Positions 24,121-33,409 are shown, counted from the stretch's first letter. The stretch is 50,754 nt of DNA from a bacterium (GCA_027623015.1 JAQBVR010000005.1:1-50754), one strand, 5' to 3'. Notes: generated by a model from the letters alone, not told the origin. Numbers and translations: made by a program.

Positions 24121-26820
24121 ATGCGACGCCTACATGTCATTCTTGGGATCATCGGAGTACTCATAGCTATCCAAGCTATAGGGATGCTTCTCATGGCATT
24201 ACTTATATATCAAGCAACACCGAACAGCACGCTGGCACAGCGTACATTTATCGGAAAGATCCCAGGGGTACTTAGTTCTGTACGTATTATTGATCGGTCG
24301 TTGAATATGTTGTACCGTGGTCCGAAACCTATAGAGTCACTACAGAGTTACAGTTTGCGTGTCGACACTGAAGATCTTCAAAATATAGAGGATGCACTAC
24401 CCACAGAGCTTCCGTCTCCGTGGTATTCAAACTTGTTTCTTACAGAAGATGCAAAAGAGTGGGCTGATGCAGTATTTACTGCAGATGGAGTGGATTACAA
24501 TGTGAAGATCCGTGTGCGAGGAGACATCTTCAATCACTGGGCGTACCGTAAAAAGTCTTGGCGAGTACGATTCGATAAGGATCAATTGTTTAATGGCATG
24601 CGTGAGATGAATTTGATCATTCCCGATGATCGTTCTTGGTTTGCGGAGCCACTCAATGTATACCGTATGAAGAATTTTGATCTCCTGCATCCAGCTATGG
24701 AGTTTGTAACTGTCTCTCTCAATGGCAGTGCCCCAATGCTCTATACACAAGCAGAACATTGGACGAAAGAAATGTTTGAGAAGCAGGGTTTTACGGGTGA
24801 TACCAATGTGTATAAAACAGGAGGGGGAGTATCGCACTTCCAACAGTGGGATCCTGTCTTTACAGAGATTGGGTACTGGGATAAGTATCTGAAAAATCCA
24901 AATCGAGATACGTACGATGAGGTGGAGATTTTGATGCAGCTTGCAGAGGAGGGTGCACATGAAGATCCAGACTACCTCAAGAAGCTCAAGGCAGTACTCG
25001 ATCTCGATGACATGATTTCTTGGTACGCTGTTTCCCTTCTCTCGGGAAGTCGGCATGTGAGTGACTTCAATGTGCGTTTCTACTTCAATCCATCCAGTGG
25101 CATGATGATGCCGTTACCTTGGGATATCAGTCTCTATGCACCACGTACACTGCTTACTCTTCCTGGCAATGCATTGCTCAATGAGATCTTCCGCATTCCA
25201 AAGCTAAAGCTCGCAGTGCATAAGATTCTTTGGGAATACGTCAACGACGGCGAACAAGTCGCTGCAGACTATGCAGAGCGCGACCGCTTGCGTGCATCTA
25301 TGGAGCGTGCTGCATATCGTGATCCACTCAAGATCCAAAGTAACAGACAGGTAAAACATCAGCTTGATACGTTGTCGTGGAAAGTGGAGACGAACATCGA
25401 GCACATTCAAGACGAGCTCAAGATCTCCGAAGTGCTTTTTACCGAGCGCATACCAAGTTCTGATGACAGCCGCGATGGTATCGTTCGTATTTTGGACTTC
25501 TCAGCACGTGGCGTTGCATTTGCATCACTCAGTGCACTGGCTCTATCGGAAGAGTTTGCTTCTCTTGCGGTGGAGGAAGAGATCCAGCTCTGGAGAGATG
25601 ATGGCGATGGTGTTTGGACTGCAAATGATGATCGTATCGCACTTGGTTTGTCTGAAAAATTAGACAAAAAAGGACGTACCGTAGTCGAAACGCTCGATGA
25701 AGATCTCGCACTGCTTTGGAGTGGTGATCCTATCACCAATGAACATGGTGCGGTGGTAACAGCACCGCACACTCGACATCGATTCTTTGTTGTTGTGCCA
25801 TCTCGCGCAGTAGATCTAGATGCATTTACGATGAAGGTTACCGTACGCAATGCCGTGACAGGAAAAAAAGCAGATGTTATAGGCGAGACACTTGTAGATG
25901 AGCGTACATTTGAACGGCTTGATGAGGCGTACATGAGTCGTAGTGACTTCCTTGATAAGTACCCATACTTCCTCGCGAATGCTACAGATGGTGTGCAGCT
26001 TCGAGGCTTGCATCGTATTTCTGAGACGGTGATCGTTCCCTCCACAGTACAGCTCATCATTTATCCGGGTACGACTCTACGTATGGACCCAGGAGTTTCT
26101 ATTCTCTCCTACGCTCCTGTTACCATGATTGGGTACAAAGAGAGGCCGATAGAGATCAAAGCAACTGGAAGCGATCCATGGGGTGTCTTTGCAGTCCTCA
26201 ATGCAAGTGAGCCAAGTGCTGTGCAGTGGACGAGTGTCTCTGGAGGATCCGATGCGTACATCAATGGTGCATTCTTCTCGGGTATGTTTGCCTTCCATGG
26301 TAGCCCTGTGACTATTGTGGATTCTGTCATAGCAGATGCACATGGTGACGATGGGCTCAATCTGAAGAACATCTACGTAGACATCAACCGTGTTCGGTTT
26401 GAAGCAAATTCTGCAGATGGTCTCGATATAGATTTCGCTCTCGCAGGTGTAGTGGAGAATAGCCTCTTCATCGACAATGGAAACGATGGACTAGACATCT
26501 CTGGTTCTCCCATCATCATCCGAAACATCGAAGTCACAAACAGTGGCGATAAGTGTGTAAGTGTAGGAGAAGGTAGCACACCACTTATCTACGACAGCGT
26601 CTTGAAAGGATGCCAAATAGGAATCGCGGTCAAAGACGACTCTCATGCAAAGATAGAGCGTGTCGAATTTATCGACAACGATATTGCTATCTCTGCCTAT
26701 GTCAAAAAGCTCTTCTTTGGTGTCCCATCTGTCACGGTTATCGATAGTACATTTATCGAAAATGGTCAGAAGATACTTGCGCTCTCTGGTGCAGTGATTA
26801 CCCTTGATTCTGCTGAATAA
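24121..26820 (+). CDS. CotH kinase family protein with C-terminal right-handed beta-helix
   Basis: This 899-aa protein has an N-terminal anchor helix as in its neighbour. Its CotH core shows IRVRGDIFNHWAYRKKSWRV, REMNLIIPDDRSWFAEP, SLNGSAPMLYTQAEHW and MMPLPWDISLYAPR. Residues ~650-890 form parallel beta-helix repeats with recurrent DGLNLK/DGLDI turns and short beta strands (VTIVDSVIADAHGDDG, VVENSLFIDNGNDG). That fold usually binds or cuts long glycans. A kinase-like domain and a glycan-reading helix on one secreted, anchored protein suggest action at the cell surface. It starts 9 bp after the first CotH gene and the stop is followed by a heptamer repeat. Confidence 0.85.
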   Translation: MRRLHVILGIIGVLIAIQAIGMLLMALLIYQATPNSTLAQRTFIGKIPGVLSSVRIIDRSLNMLYRGPKPIESLQSYSLRVDTEDLQNIEDALPTELPSPWYSNLFLTEDAKEWADAVFTADGVDYNVKIRVRGDIFNHWAYRKKSWRVRFDKDQLFNGMREMNLIIPDDRSWFAEPLNVYRMKNFDLLHPAMEFVTVSLNGSAPMLYTQAEHWTKEMFEKQGFTGDTNVYKTGGGVSHFQQWDPVFTEIGYWDKYLKNPNRDTYDEVEILMQLAEEGAHEDPDYLKKLKAVLDLDDMISWYAVSLLSGSRHVSDFNVRFYFNPSSGMMMPLPWDISLYAPRTLLTLPGNALLNEIFRIPKLKLAVHKILWEYVNDGEQVAADYAERDRLRASMERAAYRDPLKIQSNRQVKHQLDTLSWKVETNIEHIQDELKISEVLFTERIPSSDDSRDGIVRILDFSARGVAFASLSALALSEEFASLAVEEEIQLWRDDGDGVWTANDDRIALGLSEKLDKKGRTVVETLDEDLALLWSGDPITNEHGAVVTAPHTRHRFFVVVPSRAVDLDAFTMKVTVRNAVTGKKADVIGETLVDERTFERLDEAYMSRSDFLDKYPYFLANATDGVQLRGLHRISETVIVPSTVQLIIYPGTTLRMDPGVSILSYAPVTMIGYKERPIEIKATGSDPWGVFAVLNASEPSAVQWTSVSGGSDAYINGAFFSGMFAFHGSPVTIVDSVIADAHGDDGLNLKNIYVDINRVRFEANSADGLDIDFALAGVVENSLFIDNGNDGLDISGSPIIIRNIEVTNSGDKCVSVGEGSTPLIYDSVLKGCQIGIAVKDDSHAKIERVEFIDNDIAISAYVKKLFFGVPSVTVIDSTFIENGQKILALSGAVITLDSAE

Positions 26821-26828
26821 TTAACTAC

Positions 26829-26858
26829 ATCCCAAATCCCAAATCCCAAATCCCACAC
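26829..26858. repeat. heptamer-repeat arm (AAATCCC x3-4)
   Basis: A single arm of AAATCCC units sits between the CotH stop and the VTC gene, inside the open frame that extends upstream of the VTC domain. No facing arm is present. Confidence 0.85.
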
Positions 26859-26896
26859 TCCAAAAGCAAAGCGCCTCACCTCTTCATTTCCGTCGT

Positions 26897-27613
26897 ATTG
26901 AAATAAAATACGTGCTGCCCGATAGATTGATCCCTGCATTTCGAGATCGCATCGCTCCCTATACACAGCCAGATCCTTTCTTGGTAGATGAAGGAGCTCA
27001 CAGAAAGCAGTACCCTGTGACATCTCTCTATTTTGATTCTGTAGACTTGCATTCTTTGTATGAGAAGGAAGCAGGACTCCTTTCGCGACGTAAAGTGCGA
27101 CTACGTACATACGAAAAAGAATTTTCCGAACAGGGGTATGCATTTCTGGAGATCAAGCGTCGTCATGACTTTGTGGTATCGAAAGACAGACTATCTCTCT
27201 CTGTTGGCCACCTGAAGGCAGATCTTCCTATGGCAAATTTACTCGATCATGTTCTCCAAAGAGTAGAGGCTGACGAAGATGTAACAAGCGAAGTGCACCT
27301 ACTCCAGAGCTGGTATAATCTTCAGCCTACATCTCTTGTGAGTTATATTCGCACACCATTTGTTGGTATGCAGGACCGACGTTTTCGTATCACTATTGAC
27401 AGTGATATGGAGACAGTGTGGAAGCCAACTCAATTGATTGGTCATCAGCTACGTACTGCATGTCACGCTGGATGGAGTGTCGTCGAAGTGAAATGTAACC
27501 ATGCTATTCCATCGTGGTTTCACGATATCATCCAAGAATTTGAACTCAATCGCACCGCACACTCGAAGTATGCGTTGTGCGTGCAGCATGGTGCTGGTTT
27601 GGTTGCTGGATGA
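26897..27613 (+). CDS. VTC-domain protein (polyphosphate polymerase-like)
   Basis: About 235 aa. The VTC tunnel motifs are present: RRIEIKYVLPD at the N-terminus, RRKVRLRTY, FLEIKRRHDFVVSKDR, RFRITIDSDMETV and VVEVKCNHAIPSWF. VTC4-like enzymes make polyphosphate from ATP. Bacterial VTC proteins commonly sit beside DUF4956 and CotH genes, as here. The track start (GTG 26912) would cut off the conserved IEIKY lysine, which is encoded just upstream in the same open frame. No ATG, GTG or TTG is available there, only ATT at 26897, which I use tentatively. No membrane helix is present. Confidence 0.8.
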   Translation: MEIKYVLPDRLIPAFRDRIAPYTQPDPFLVDEGAHRKQYPVTSLYFDSVDLHSLYEKEAGLLSRRKVRLRTYEKEFSEQGYAFLEIKRRHDFVVSKDRLSLSVGHLKADLPMANLLDHVLQRVEADEDVTSEVHLLQSWYNLQPTSLVSYIRTPFVGMQDRRFRITIDSDMETVWKPTQLIGHQLRTACHAGWSVVEVKCNHAIPSWFHDIIQEFELNRTAHSKYALCVQHGAGLVAG

Positions 27614-27621
27614 TGTTTTTT

Positions 27622-27731
27622 TAAGAGAAATAAGGGGAATAAGGGAGTTCTTTGTATAGGGTTTCTACTAGGTATGGGAAATTGTCAGTTTTAATTTCTC
27701 TTATTTCTTTTATTTCCCTTATTTCTTTTTT
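27622..27731. repeat. 9-mer (GAAATAAGN) inverted repeat
   Basis: GAGAAATAAGGGGAATAAGG faces a longer CTTATTTC-unit arm across about 45 nt. It fills the gap between the VTC and DUF4956 genes, so it would sit inside a joint mRNA. Confidence 0.88.
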
Positions 27732-27748
27732 AATCTACCATTAGTTCC

Positions 27749-28441
27749 ATGCAACCAGTTATCCCAGATATCGGATCATTCTCAACGATGCTCAACCCTG
27801 TGGTCGCAGTGATTGCACTTTTTGGAAGTTGTCTTTTAGGACTCCTTACAGCATGGGTCTACAAGTCTACACACCGTGGACTTTCCTACTCTCAGTCGTT
27901 TCAGTTCTCTTTGGTGCTTCTTACTATTCTTGGATCAGTTGTGATGATGGTCGCAGCAGGAAGCCTTACGAGAGCTATTGGAATTCTTGGCGCATTCTCG
28001 CTCGTTCGTTTCCGTACAGCTATCAAAGACCCTAAGGACATGGCATTCATACTCCTGTCTCTTTCTACAGGTCTTGCTATGGGGGCGGAGATGTACATCC
28101 TCGCTGGTATGACAACAGTGTTCGTGTCTCTTGTGATCTTGGTACTCACATGGGCAAACTTTGGTATGTCGAGCAAGCATGAGTCTGTCTTCCGTCTTAT
28201 GTGTAAGGAAGGAGGGAAGGGGTCTGCAGTAAACATCGCAGTCTATGAGGCTATGTTTGATAAGATGGCTGACTCATACCGACTTCTCAGTGCACATGGC
28301 CGTGGTGATCGCATGGAACTGAGTTATGGTGTGCGTCCACGTAAAGGAGAGACAGCGATCTCCATACTCGATGCACTACGTAAAGACCATAGTGTAGAAG
28401 ATGTGGAGCTGTTTGATGCAAAGCACCAGGTGGAGTTTTAA
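27749..28441 (+). CDS. DUF4956 family membrane protein
   Basis: This 230-aa protein has four hydrophobic helices in the first ~140 residues, with the DUF4956 hallmark AIGILGAFSLVRFRTAIKDPKDMAF between helices 2 and 3. A soluble C-terminal domain of ~80 aa follows. The family has no established reaction. It is regularly encoded beside VTC and CotH genes and is thought to be a membrane partner of polyphosphate polymerase. It ends the operon before a good terminator. Confidence 0.88.
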   Translation: MQPVIPDIGSFSTMLNPVVAVIALFGSCLLGLLTAWVYKSTHRGLSYSQSFQFSLVLLTILGSVVMMVAAGSLTRAIGILGAFSLVRFRTAIKDPKDMAFILLSLSTGLAMGAEMYILAGMTTVFVSLVILVLTWANFGMSSKHESVFRLMCKEGGKGSAVNIAVYEAMFDKMADSYRLLSAHGRGDRMELSYGVRPRKGETAISILDALRKDHSVEDVELFDAKHQVEF

Positions 28442-28444
28442 ACG

Positions 28445-28477
28445 GTTCTGTGTTGTGAGTTCTGGGTTACGGGTTTT
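28445..28477 (+). repeat. heptamer-repeat arm (GTTNNNN)
   Basis: GTTCTGT, GTTGTGA, GTTCTGG and GTTACGG follow each other at 7-nt period after the DUF4956 stop. A close relative is at 44372. Confidence 0.75.
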
Positions 28478-28499
28478 TGCTTTTAGCTTAGCAATGTAT

Positions 28500-28525
28500 T
28501 GCCATGGTATGGCATGAGTTTTTTT
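28500..28525 (+). terminator. Rho-independent terminator of the CotH operon
   Basis: TGCCAT-GGT-ATGGCA makes a 6-bp stem followed by TGAG and seven T. It lies 60 nt after the DUF4956 stop. The rest of the 28442-28648 gap holds only a repeat arm and AT-rich sequence. Confidence 0.7.
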
Positions 28526-28648
28526 CATGGTGCATAGCGTCTTATCGCGTCATAAATATTTGAGCAGGGGAGCCTCGTTGTTCTACTTATATATTTTTGT
28601 ACGTATATTCTCCAAAAAAATAATGCCACTCATTGCATATGTTGCTAC

Positions 28649-29851
28649 TTAAAGCGCCAAGTACTTCCTCCCGCTAGCTTCAATCTTCTTTTTATCGAGT
28701 TTGGATTTCAGATCGTAGATCAGACCTCCTTCTTTTGTGAGTGAAATAACGTACTCCTGATTGAATTCTTTGTGAGGTACAAGTAGTGCAACGACATCGT
28801 ATTCTCCACTTGGCTTTTCAGTACCTCCTGCGTAATGATCAAATGCGAAGACTGTGTGGCCTAAGCCTTCCAATGCTTTCACGACAGTCATAGATTGGCT
28901 GTTGCGTGTGTCTGGTACATTTTCTTTGAATGTCTTTCCAAGGACGAGGATATTCTGCGCGTCTCCAATAGCATCATGGATCTGCGCTGCAACATGAGCA
29001 CCCATACCATCGTTTACTGACCGTCCAGCTGCGATGACCTGTGTCTCCATGTTGAGCTGCTTTGCTTTCTCTACAAGGTAGTACGGGTCTACGCCGATGC
29101 AGTGACCACCGACGAGTCCTGGGGTGAAGGGCAAGAAGTTCCATTTCGTTTTGGCAGCTTCGAGTACGTCTTTAGAAGAGATGCCAATGGCGTTACTCAG
29201 TACTGCGACTTCGTTTACGAAAGCGATGTTGAGGTCACGCTGCGCGTTCTCTATTGCCTTGGCCATCTCTGCGACTTTGATGCTCGGTGCACGGTGCACG
29301 CCAGCTGTAACGATTGATTCATAGAGTTCTACGAGTGTGTCGGTGGTTGCATCATCTTCTCCAGCAACGACTTTGATTATTTTGTCTATCGTGTGCTCTT
29401 TGTCCCCAGGGTTGATTCTCTCTGGACTATATCCAAGTGTGCAAGATTTAGTTGCTCGAAGAATAGGTCCGCAGATCTCTTCGGTAGTACCGGGGTAGAC
29501 AGTGGATTCAAATACAACGATCGCACCGTCTTTCATATGCTCTGCTACAGAAGCTGTTGCAGCTTTGAGGATAGAGAGGTCGGGCTTATTATCACTATCG
29601 ACTGGTGTTGGTAATGCAAGAATCACGATATCTGAGTCTCCAATAGCACTTGGATCTGAACTGTATTGTATTGTGACATCATTCAACTGGTCTTCAGTGA
29701 GTTCTCCTGTGATGTCTTCACCAGATTGTAGATCTGTAATTCTCGTTTTGTTAATGTCGTAACCAACAACAGTGTGTCCTGCCTTTGCAAATGCGTGGGC
29801 GAGAGGGAGGCCGACGTATCCAAGTCCGACGATGCTGATCTTTTTACTCAT
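28649..29851 (-). CDS. UDP-N-acetylhexosamine 6-dehydrogenase (WbpA/TviB-like)
   Basis: From MSKKISIVGLGYVGLPLAHA the protein is 400 aa. The 51 track residues upstream are antisense to the next gene. Key elements are YSPERINPGD, ENAQRDLNIAFVNEVAVL, GLVGGHCIGVDPYYLV (catalytic Cys) and VLGKTFKENVPDTRNS. These match the WbpA/TviB/WecC branch rather than Ugd. Such enzymes oxidise UDP-GlcNAc (or UDP-ManNAc) twice at C6 with NAD+. With the WbpB/E/D-like genes at 1.2-4 kb it completes a route to UDP-2,3-diacetamido-glucuronate. The exact C2 configuration is not decidable by eye. Confidence 0.92.
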   Translation of the reverse strand: MSKKISIVGLGYVGLPLAHAFAKAGHTVVGYDINKTRITDLQSGEDITGELTEDQLNDVTIQYSSDPSAIGDSDIVILALPTPVDSDNKPDLSILKAATASVAEHMKDGAIVVFESTVYPGTTEEICGPILRATKSCTLGYSPERINPGDKEHTIDKIIKVVAGEDDATTDTLVELYESIVTAGVHRAPSIKVAEMAKAIENAQRDLNIAFVNEVAVLSNAIGISSKDVLEAAKTKWNFLPFTPGLVGGHCIGVDPYYLVEKAKQLNMETQVIAAGRSVNDGMGAHVAAQIHDAIGDAQNILVLGKTFKENVPDTRNSQSMTVVKALEGLGHTVFAFDHYAGGTEKPSGEYDVVALLVPHKEFNQEYVISLTKEGGLIYDLKSKLDKKKIEASGRKYLAL

Positions 29852-29921
29852 AGAGAGATTATGAATTACAAATACAGAATTAAACATGTAAAATTGCGTG
29901 AAAATAGCATACCCTGTAAAC

Positions 29922-31085
29922 ATGAAGATTTCCCCTTGGTACGTCATAGGAGCACTCACAGCGGCTTTAGCATGGGCTGCAACCCATGCGACAGCATATC
30001 CCATGGACGATCATTTCCATTATCAGCTCTTTATAGAGACCCTTGCAGCAGGGAAACTAGACCTTTCGATTCCTGGATTTCATGGCATGAATATGCTCGT
30101 TGTTCCGTGGTATTGGATATCACATTCTCCTATTGCACAGATAGAATTTCAGATGGCGTCTGGTGTACTTCTGCCATTTTTTGCTTTTCTTGCTACACGA
30201 GAGTTGTTTAAATCCACTTGGCATGGTGTGGTGTTTGCGATCATTATCGCCCTTATGCCTTTTCATGCTTTTGGATCTTTGCGAGGGTACATGGTGGCAA
30301 CGTACAATTGTCTCTTCTTCCTTACGATTTATGGTGCAGCTAAAGGAGCGAAGTGGACGTGGTTACCTTTTGGCTTTTCGATCATTTCGTTACCGTTTTC
30401 TCTCGCATTGATCCCTCTTCTTATCTACCTGACACCGAAAAGCAATGAGCTTTTGTGGAAGCGGTATCGGTACATCGGGTATGGATTGATCATCCCTACT
30501 ATCTATGTACTTGTTCAGATCTATCAAGTTGGTCAGATAAATGTAGGGGTGCATCAAGAGTTTAATCAGATGAGTGTATGGGGAGGGCCCAAGCGCATGT
30601 TCTTAAATGCTGCTCATTCCATCCAGATCCTTTTCTCTGTGCATAATTATTACTTCATTGATCCTGCAAAGACAGGTCATGGCAATATGTTGCACACATC
30701 ACCTTTGCTTGTGATGCTGGGGATTTTTGCACTTATTGCACACAAAGAATATTTCAAAAATGCATGGTTTGCTCTTAGCCTATTCCTTGGATTTGCTATT
30801 GGTATCGGTTTGAATATCGCACTGGATCACATGGATGACTTTTACATGCAGACAGGTGTGTACTTTATCATGTTTGCTGCACTGCCGGTTCTGAAGAAGT
30901 ATCCACTGTGGATACCGCTCGTATTAGCGACATTGCAATTTCAATGGTTGTATTTCTATCTCCAATTTGGAAAGGTCTTTGCTCTCGGTCCGTCGTTCTT
31001 CGTTGTACCTGTGTTGGTAGATATAGCTTTTGTTGTTCTGGCAGGTTGGTATTTATTGGGCATTTATAGGAAACGCTCCTTTTAA
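29922..31085 (+). CDS. multi-pass membrane protein, possibly GT-C type
   Basis: I start at MKISPWYVIGALTAALAWAA (387 aa). The track's first 8 residues lie in the divergent spacer. An acidic first loop (YPMDDHFHYQLFIETLAAGK) is followed by about nine helices. DD-type residues in the first loop are usual for GT-C enzymes. It lacks the long soluble C-terminal domain of the other membrane proteins here and may have another role, such as polymerase or ligase. No family recognised. A GtrA-like gene follows after 36 bp. Confidence 0.6.
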   Translation: MKISPWYVIGALTAALAWAATHATAYPMDDHFHYQLFIETLAAGKLDLSIPGFHGMNMLVVPWYWISHSPIAQIEFQMASGVLLPFFAFLATRELFKSTWHGVVFAIIIALMPFHAFGSLRGYMVATYNCLFFLTIYGAAKGAKWTWLPFGFSIISLPFSLALIPLLIYLTPKSNELLWKRYRYIGYGLIIPTIYVLVQIYQVGQINVGVHQEFNQMSVWGGPKRMFLNAAHSIQILFSVHNYYFIDPAKTGHGNMLHTSPLLVMLGIFALIAHKEYFKNAWFALSLFLGFAIGIGLNIALDHMDDFYMQTGVYFIMFAALPVLKKYPLWIPLVLATLQFQWLYFYLQFGKVFALGPSFFVVPVLVDIAFVVLAGWYLLGIYRKRSF

Positions 31086-31087
31086 AC

Positions 31088-31096
31088 TGGTATAGT
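31088..31096 (+). promoter_or_regulatory. extended -10 promoter before gtrA-like gene
   Basis: TGG-TATAGT (TGn plus 5/6) lies just after the upstream stop and 25 nt before the ATG at 31122. The GtrA-like gene may thus have its own start site within the operon. Confidence 0.35.
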
Positions 31097-31121
31097 CAGA
31101 GCACTTACCTCTCTGCTACCA

Positions 31122-31523
31122 ATGAAGCACTGGATTTTTGGACGTGTTACATCTCGACGTATTGAATTTTTTCGCTATGTATTTGTAGGAGCATCTGCTG
31201 CAGTTATCAATATACTCGCGTATGCTATTTTTACAGAGGTTCTAGGTATGCATTATTTACTAGCCGCGGTGATTGGTTACTGTTTGGGCTTTGTTTGGAA
31301 TTATGTTGTGAGCATTGTCTGGGTATTTTCTCGTAAGCACAGTCGATCTAAGGAGATCACCATTCTTGCATTTATTACACTAGGGGGACTTCTGTGGACA
31401 GAACTTATTCTCTATCTCTTTGTAGAATTTGCAGATCTCAATCATCTTTTCGCACTTTTTATTACACTGTGGATAGTGCTCCTGTGGAACTTTGGCATGC
31501 GGAAGTTGTATGTATTTCACTAG
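31122..31523 (+). CDS. GtrA family membrane protein
   Basis: This 133-aa protein has four helices (RYVFVGASAAVINILAYAIF, LLAAVIGYCLGFVWNYVVSI, ILAFITLGGLLWTELILYLF and LFALFITLWIVLLWNFGMRK). It is a second stand-alone GtrA protein, as at 7270. No GT2 gene adjoins it directly, so its partner enzyme is unclear. Confidence 0.88.
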   Translation: MKHWIFGRVTSRRIEFFRYVFVGASAAVINILAYAIFTEVLGMHYLLAAVIGYCLGFVWNYVVSIVWVFSRKHSRSKEITILAFITLGGLLWTELILYLFVEFADLNHLFALFITLWIVLLWNFGMRKLYVFH

Positions 31524-31556
31524 GCTTGGTGCTTAACTATTTTGAATTAATCGAGT

Positions 31557-31630
31557 AAATCCCAAAATCCAAGCACCAAATCCCAAAACTTCTTCACTAT
31601 TGGGATTTGGGATTTGTTATTTGGGATTTA
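31557..31630. repeat. heptamer-repeat inverted element (AAATCCC/GGGATTT)
   Basis: The left arm is AAATCCC, AAAATCC, AAGCACC and AAATCCC. The right arm is ATTGGG-ATTTGGG-ATTTGTT-ATTTGGG. Complementarity is strong and can form a long hairpin between two same-strand genes. Confidence 0.9.
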
Positions 31631-31689
31631 CACTTTAATAGTACAGAAATAGGTTTCTCACTTTTACTTTCACAAGTAGTATCTTTGCA

Positions 31690-33333
31690 ATGTCTGAACA
31701 GAAGATTGCCATCATCGCGGGTGCAGGTCCTGCTGGCTTAACTGCTGCCTATGAATTGCTTAAGCATACAGATGTGAAGCCTGTTGTGTACGAAGCAACA
31801 GATGCTATTGGTGGTATCGCACAGACGTATAACTACAAAGGGAATCGTATCGATATAGGAGGGCATCGGTTCTTTAGTAAGAGTGAACGTGTTATGAACT
31901 GGTGGTTCAACATCATGCCTGTGCAAGGGAAGCCTGCTGCAGACACTGAGGAAACTGGCCATGAGATAGACTATATCTCTGAGGCAGTTGTGAGCTACTT
32001 GTGTCCAGAGTGTTCACCAAATGGTGAAACAGATTGTACGATCCCTGCTCCAGACCCAGAGACAGATGACAACGTTATGTTGCAGCGTCCACGTATATCT
32101 CGTATCTACTTCAAGAGAAACTTCTTCCCGTACCCTATTGGCATTACACTTGGTATTGCATGGAGACTAGGACTCATCAATACGACGTTGATTGGCTTTA
32201 GCTACATCTGGTCACAAATTTTCAAGAAGAAAGATGAGACGTACCTCGATGCATTCATGATCAACCGTTTTGGTATGCGTCTCTACAAGACATTCTTCGA
32301 AGACTACACCGCGAAGGTCTGGGGTGTGCCATGTAGTCAGATAAAAGCAGACTGGGGTGCACAACGCATAAAGGGATTGTCCCTCCGACGTGCTGTCGTC
32401 CATGCGGTAAAAGACATACTCAGTTCAGAATTTGCAAAGCAACAAGAAGAGCGCGAGACGAGTCTCATCACACGGTTCTTTTACCCAAAGTTTGGTCCAG
32501 GGCAGATGTGGGAAACTGTGACAGACCAAGTACGTACGTGTGGTGGAGAGGTTCATATGAAGCACAAGGTCGTTGCTGTAAAGCATGCAGGTAATCGCGT
32601 GGTATCAGCTACGATCGAGAATATCGAGACGGGGGCTATAGAGGAGGTTGCGTGTGACTATTTCTTCTCGACGATGCCAGTGAAACATTTGATGAGAGGG
32701 CTAGACCCTCAGCCACCAGCGTCTGTACTCGAGGTATCTGAAGGACTCATCTATAGAGACTTTCTTACTGTTGGGCTTTTGCTTAGCAAACTTAACGTAC
32801 AAGAGAAGGGCCTACAGTCTCAGACCAAGGTTCCCGATAACTGGATCTATGTTCAAGACCGTGGTGTAAAGGTTGGTCGTATTCAGATCTTCAATAACTG
32901 GAGTCCGTACATGGTCGATGACTATAAAAATAATGTATGGATAGGACTGGAATACTTTGTCGATGAAGGTGATGAGCTTTGGGTGAAGCCTGATGAAGAG
33001 ATGATCGAACAGGGAAAAGCAGAGCTGAAGGAGATTGGGTTCATAGACCCAGCAGATGTAAAAGATGCGTGCGTGCTACGAATGCACAAAGCATACCCTG
33101 CATACTTTGGTACATACGACCGTTTGAAGGAGATCGAGGAGTATTCTCTTACAATTCCAAATCTGTTTCTCGTAGGACGTAATGGTATGCACCGCTACAA
33201 CAACCAAGATCATAGTATGCTTACTGCAATGACTGCGGTGGATAACATCGTTGCAGGAATCTCAGACAATCAAAACATCTGGGAGGTAAATGCAGAAAGA
33301 ACATATCATGAAGAACACAAGAAAAAAGGATAA
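31690..33333 (+). CDS. FAD-dependent oxidoreductase (UDP-galactopyranose mutase/amine-oxidase-like)
   Basis: This 547-aa protein has an N-terminal dinucleotide fold, [19 protein letters not shown], then [16 protein letters not shown] and [12 protein letters not shown]. It carries a Cys-containing insert ([14 protein letters not shown]) near residue 110. The C-terminal FAD-closing motif is [18 protein letters not shown] near residue 495. Homologues occur in glycan loci and are annotated only as NAD(P)/FAD-dependent oxidoreductases. They share the GGHxF element with UDP-galactopyranose mutases, so a flavin-dependent change of a nucleotide or lipid sugar is plausible but unproven. A 12-codon copy of its C-terminus lies just downstream. 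Confidence 0.8.
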   Translation: MSEQKIAIIAGAGPAGLTAAYELLKHTDVKPVVYEATDAIGGIAQTYNYKGNRIDIGGHRFFSKSERVMNWWFNIMPVQGKPAADTEETGHEIDYISEAVVSYLCPECSPNGETDCTIPAPDPETDDNVMLQRPRISRIYFKRNFFPYPIGITLGIAWRLGLINTTLIGFSYIWSQIFKKKDETYLDAFMINRFGMRLYKTFFEDYTAKVWGVPCSQIKADWGAQRIKGLSLRRAVVHAVKDILSSEFAKQQEERETSLITRFFYPKFGPGQMWETVTDQVRTCGGEVHMKHKVVAVKHAGNRVVSATIENIETGAIEEVACDYFFSTMPVKHLMRGLDPQPPASVLEVSEGLIYRDFLTVGLLLSKLNVQEKGLQSQTKVPDNWIYVQDRGVKVGRIQIFNNWSPYMVDDYKNNVWIGLEYFVDEGDELWVKPDEEMIEQGKAELKEIGFIDPADVKDACVLRMHKAYPAYFGTYDRLKEIEEYSLTIPNLFLVGRNGMHRYNNQDHSMLTAMTAVDNIVAGISDNQNIWEVNAERTYHEEHKKKG

Positions 33334-33370
33334 TCGCATAAACCACGGCGTAGCCCGCAGGTGAAGACGG

Positions 33371-33409
33371 GTGAACGCAGAGCGTGTGTACCACGAGGAG
33401 AAGAAGTAG
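33371..33409 (+). pseudogene. 3' remnant of a second FAD oxidoreductase gene
   Basis: VNAERVYHEEKK-stop matches the C-terminus [15 protein letters not shown] of the intact gene, with many synonymous differences favouring G/C third bases (AAC, GAG, TAC, CAC, AAG). An in-frame stop lies two codons before it. It looks like the tail of a displaced homologue rather than a recent duplication. Confidence 0.65.

Noticed and set aside
29852-30004. N-terminal 51 codons of the WbpA-like track ORF
   Set aside because: They lie antisense to the start of the gene at 29922. The Rossmann fold begins at MSKKISIVG.
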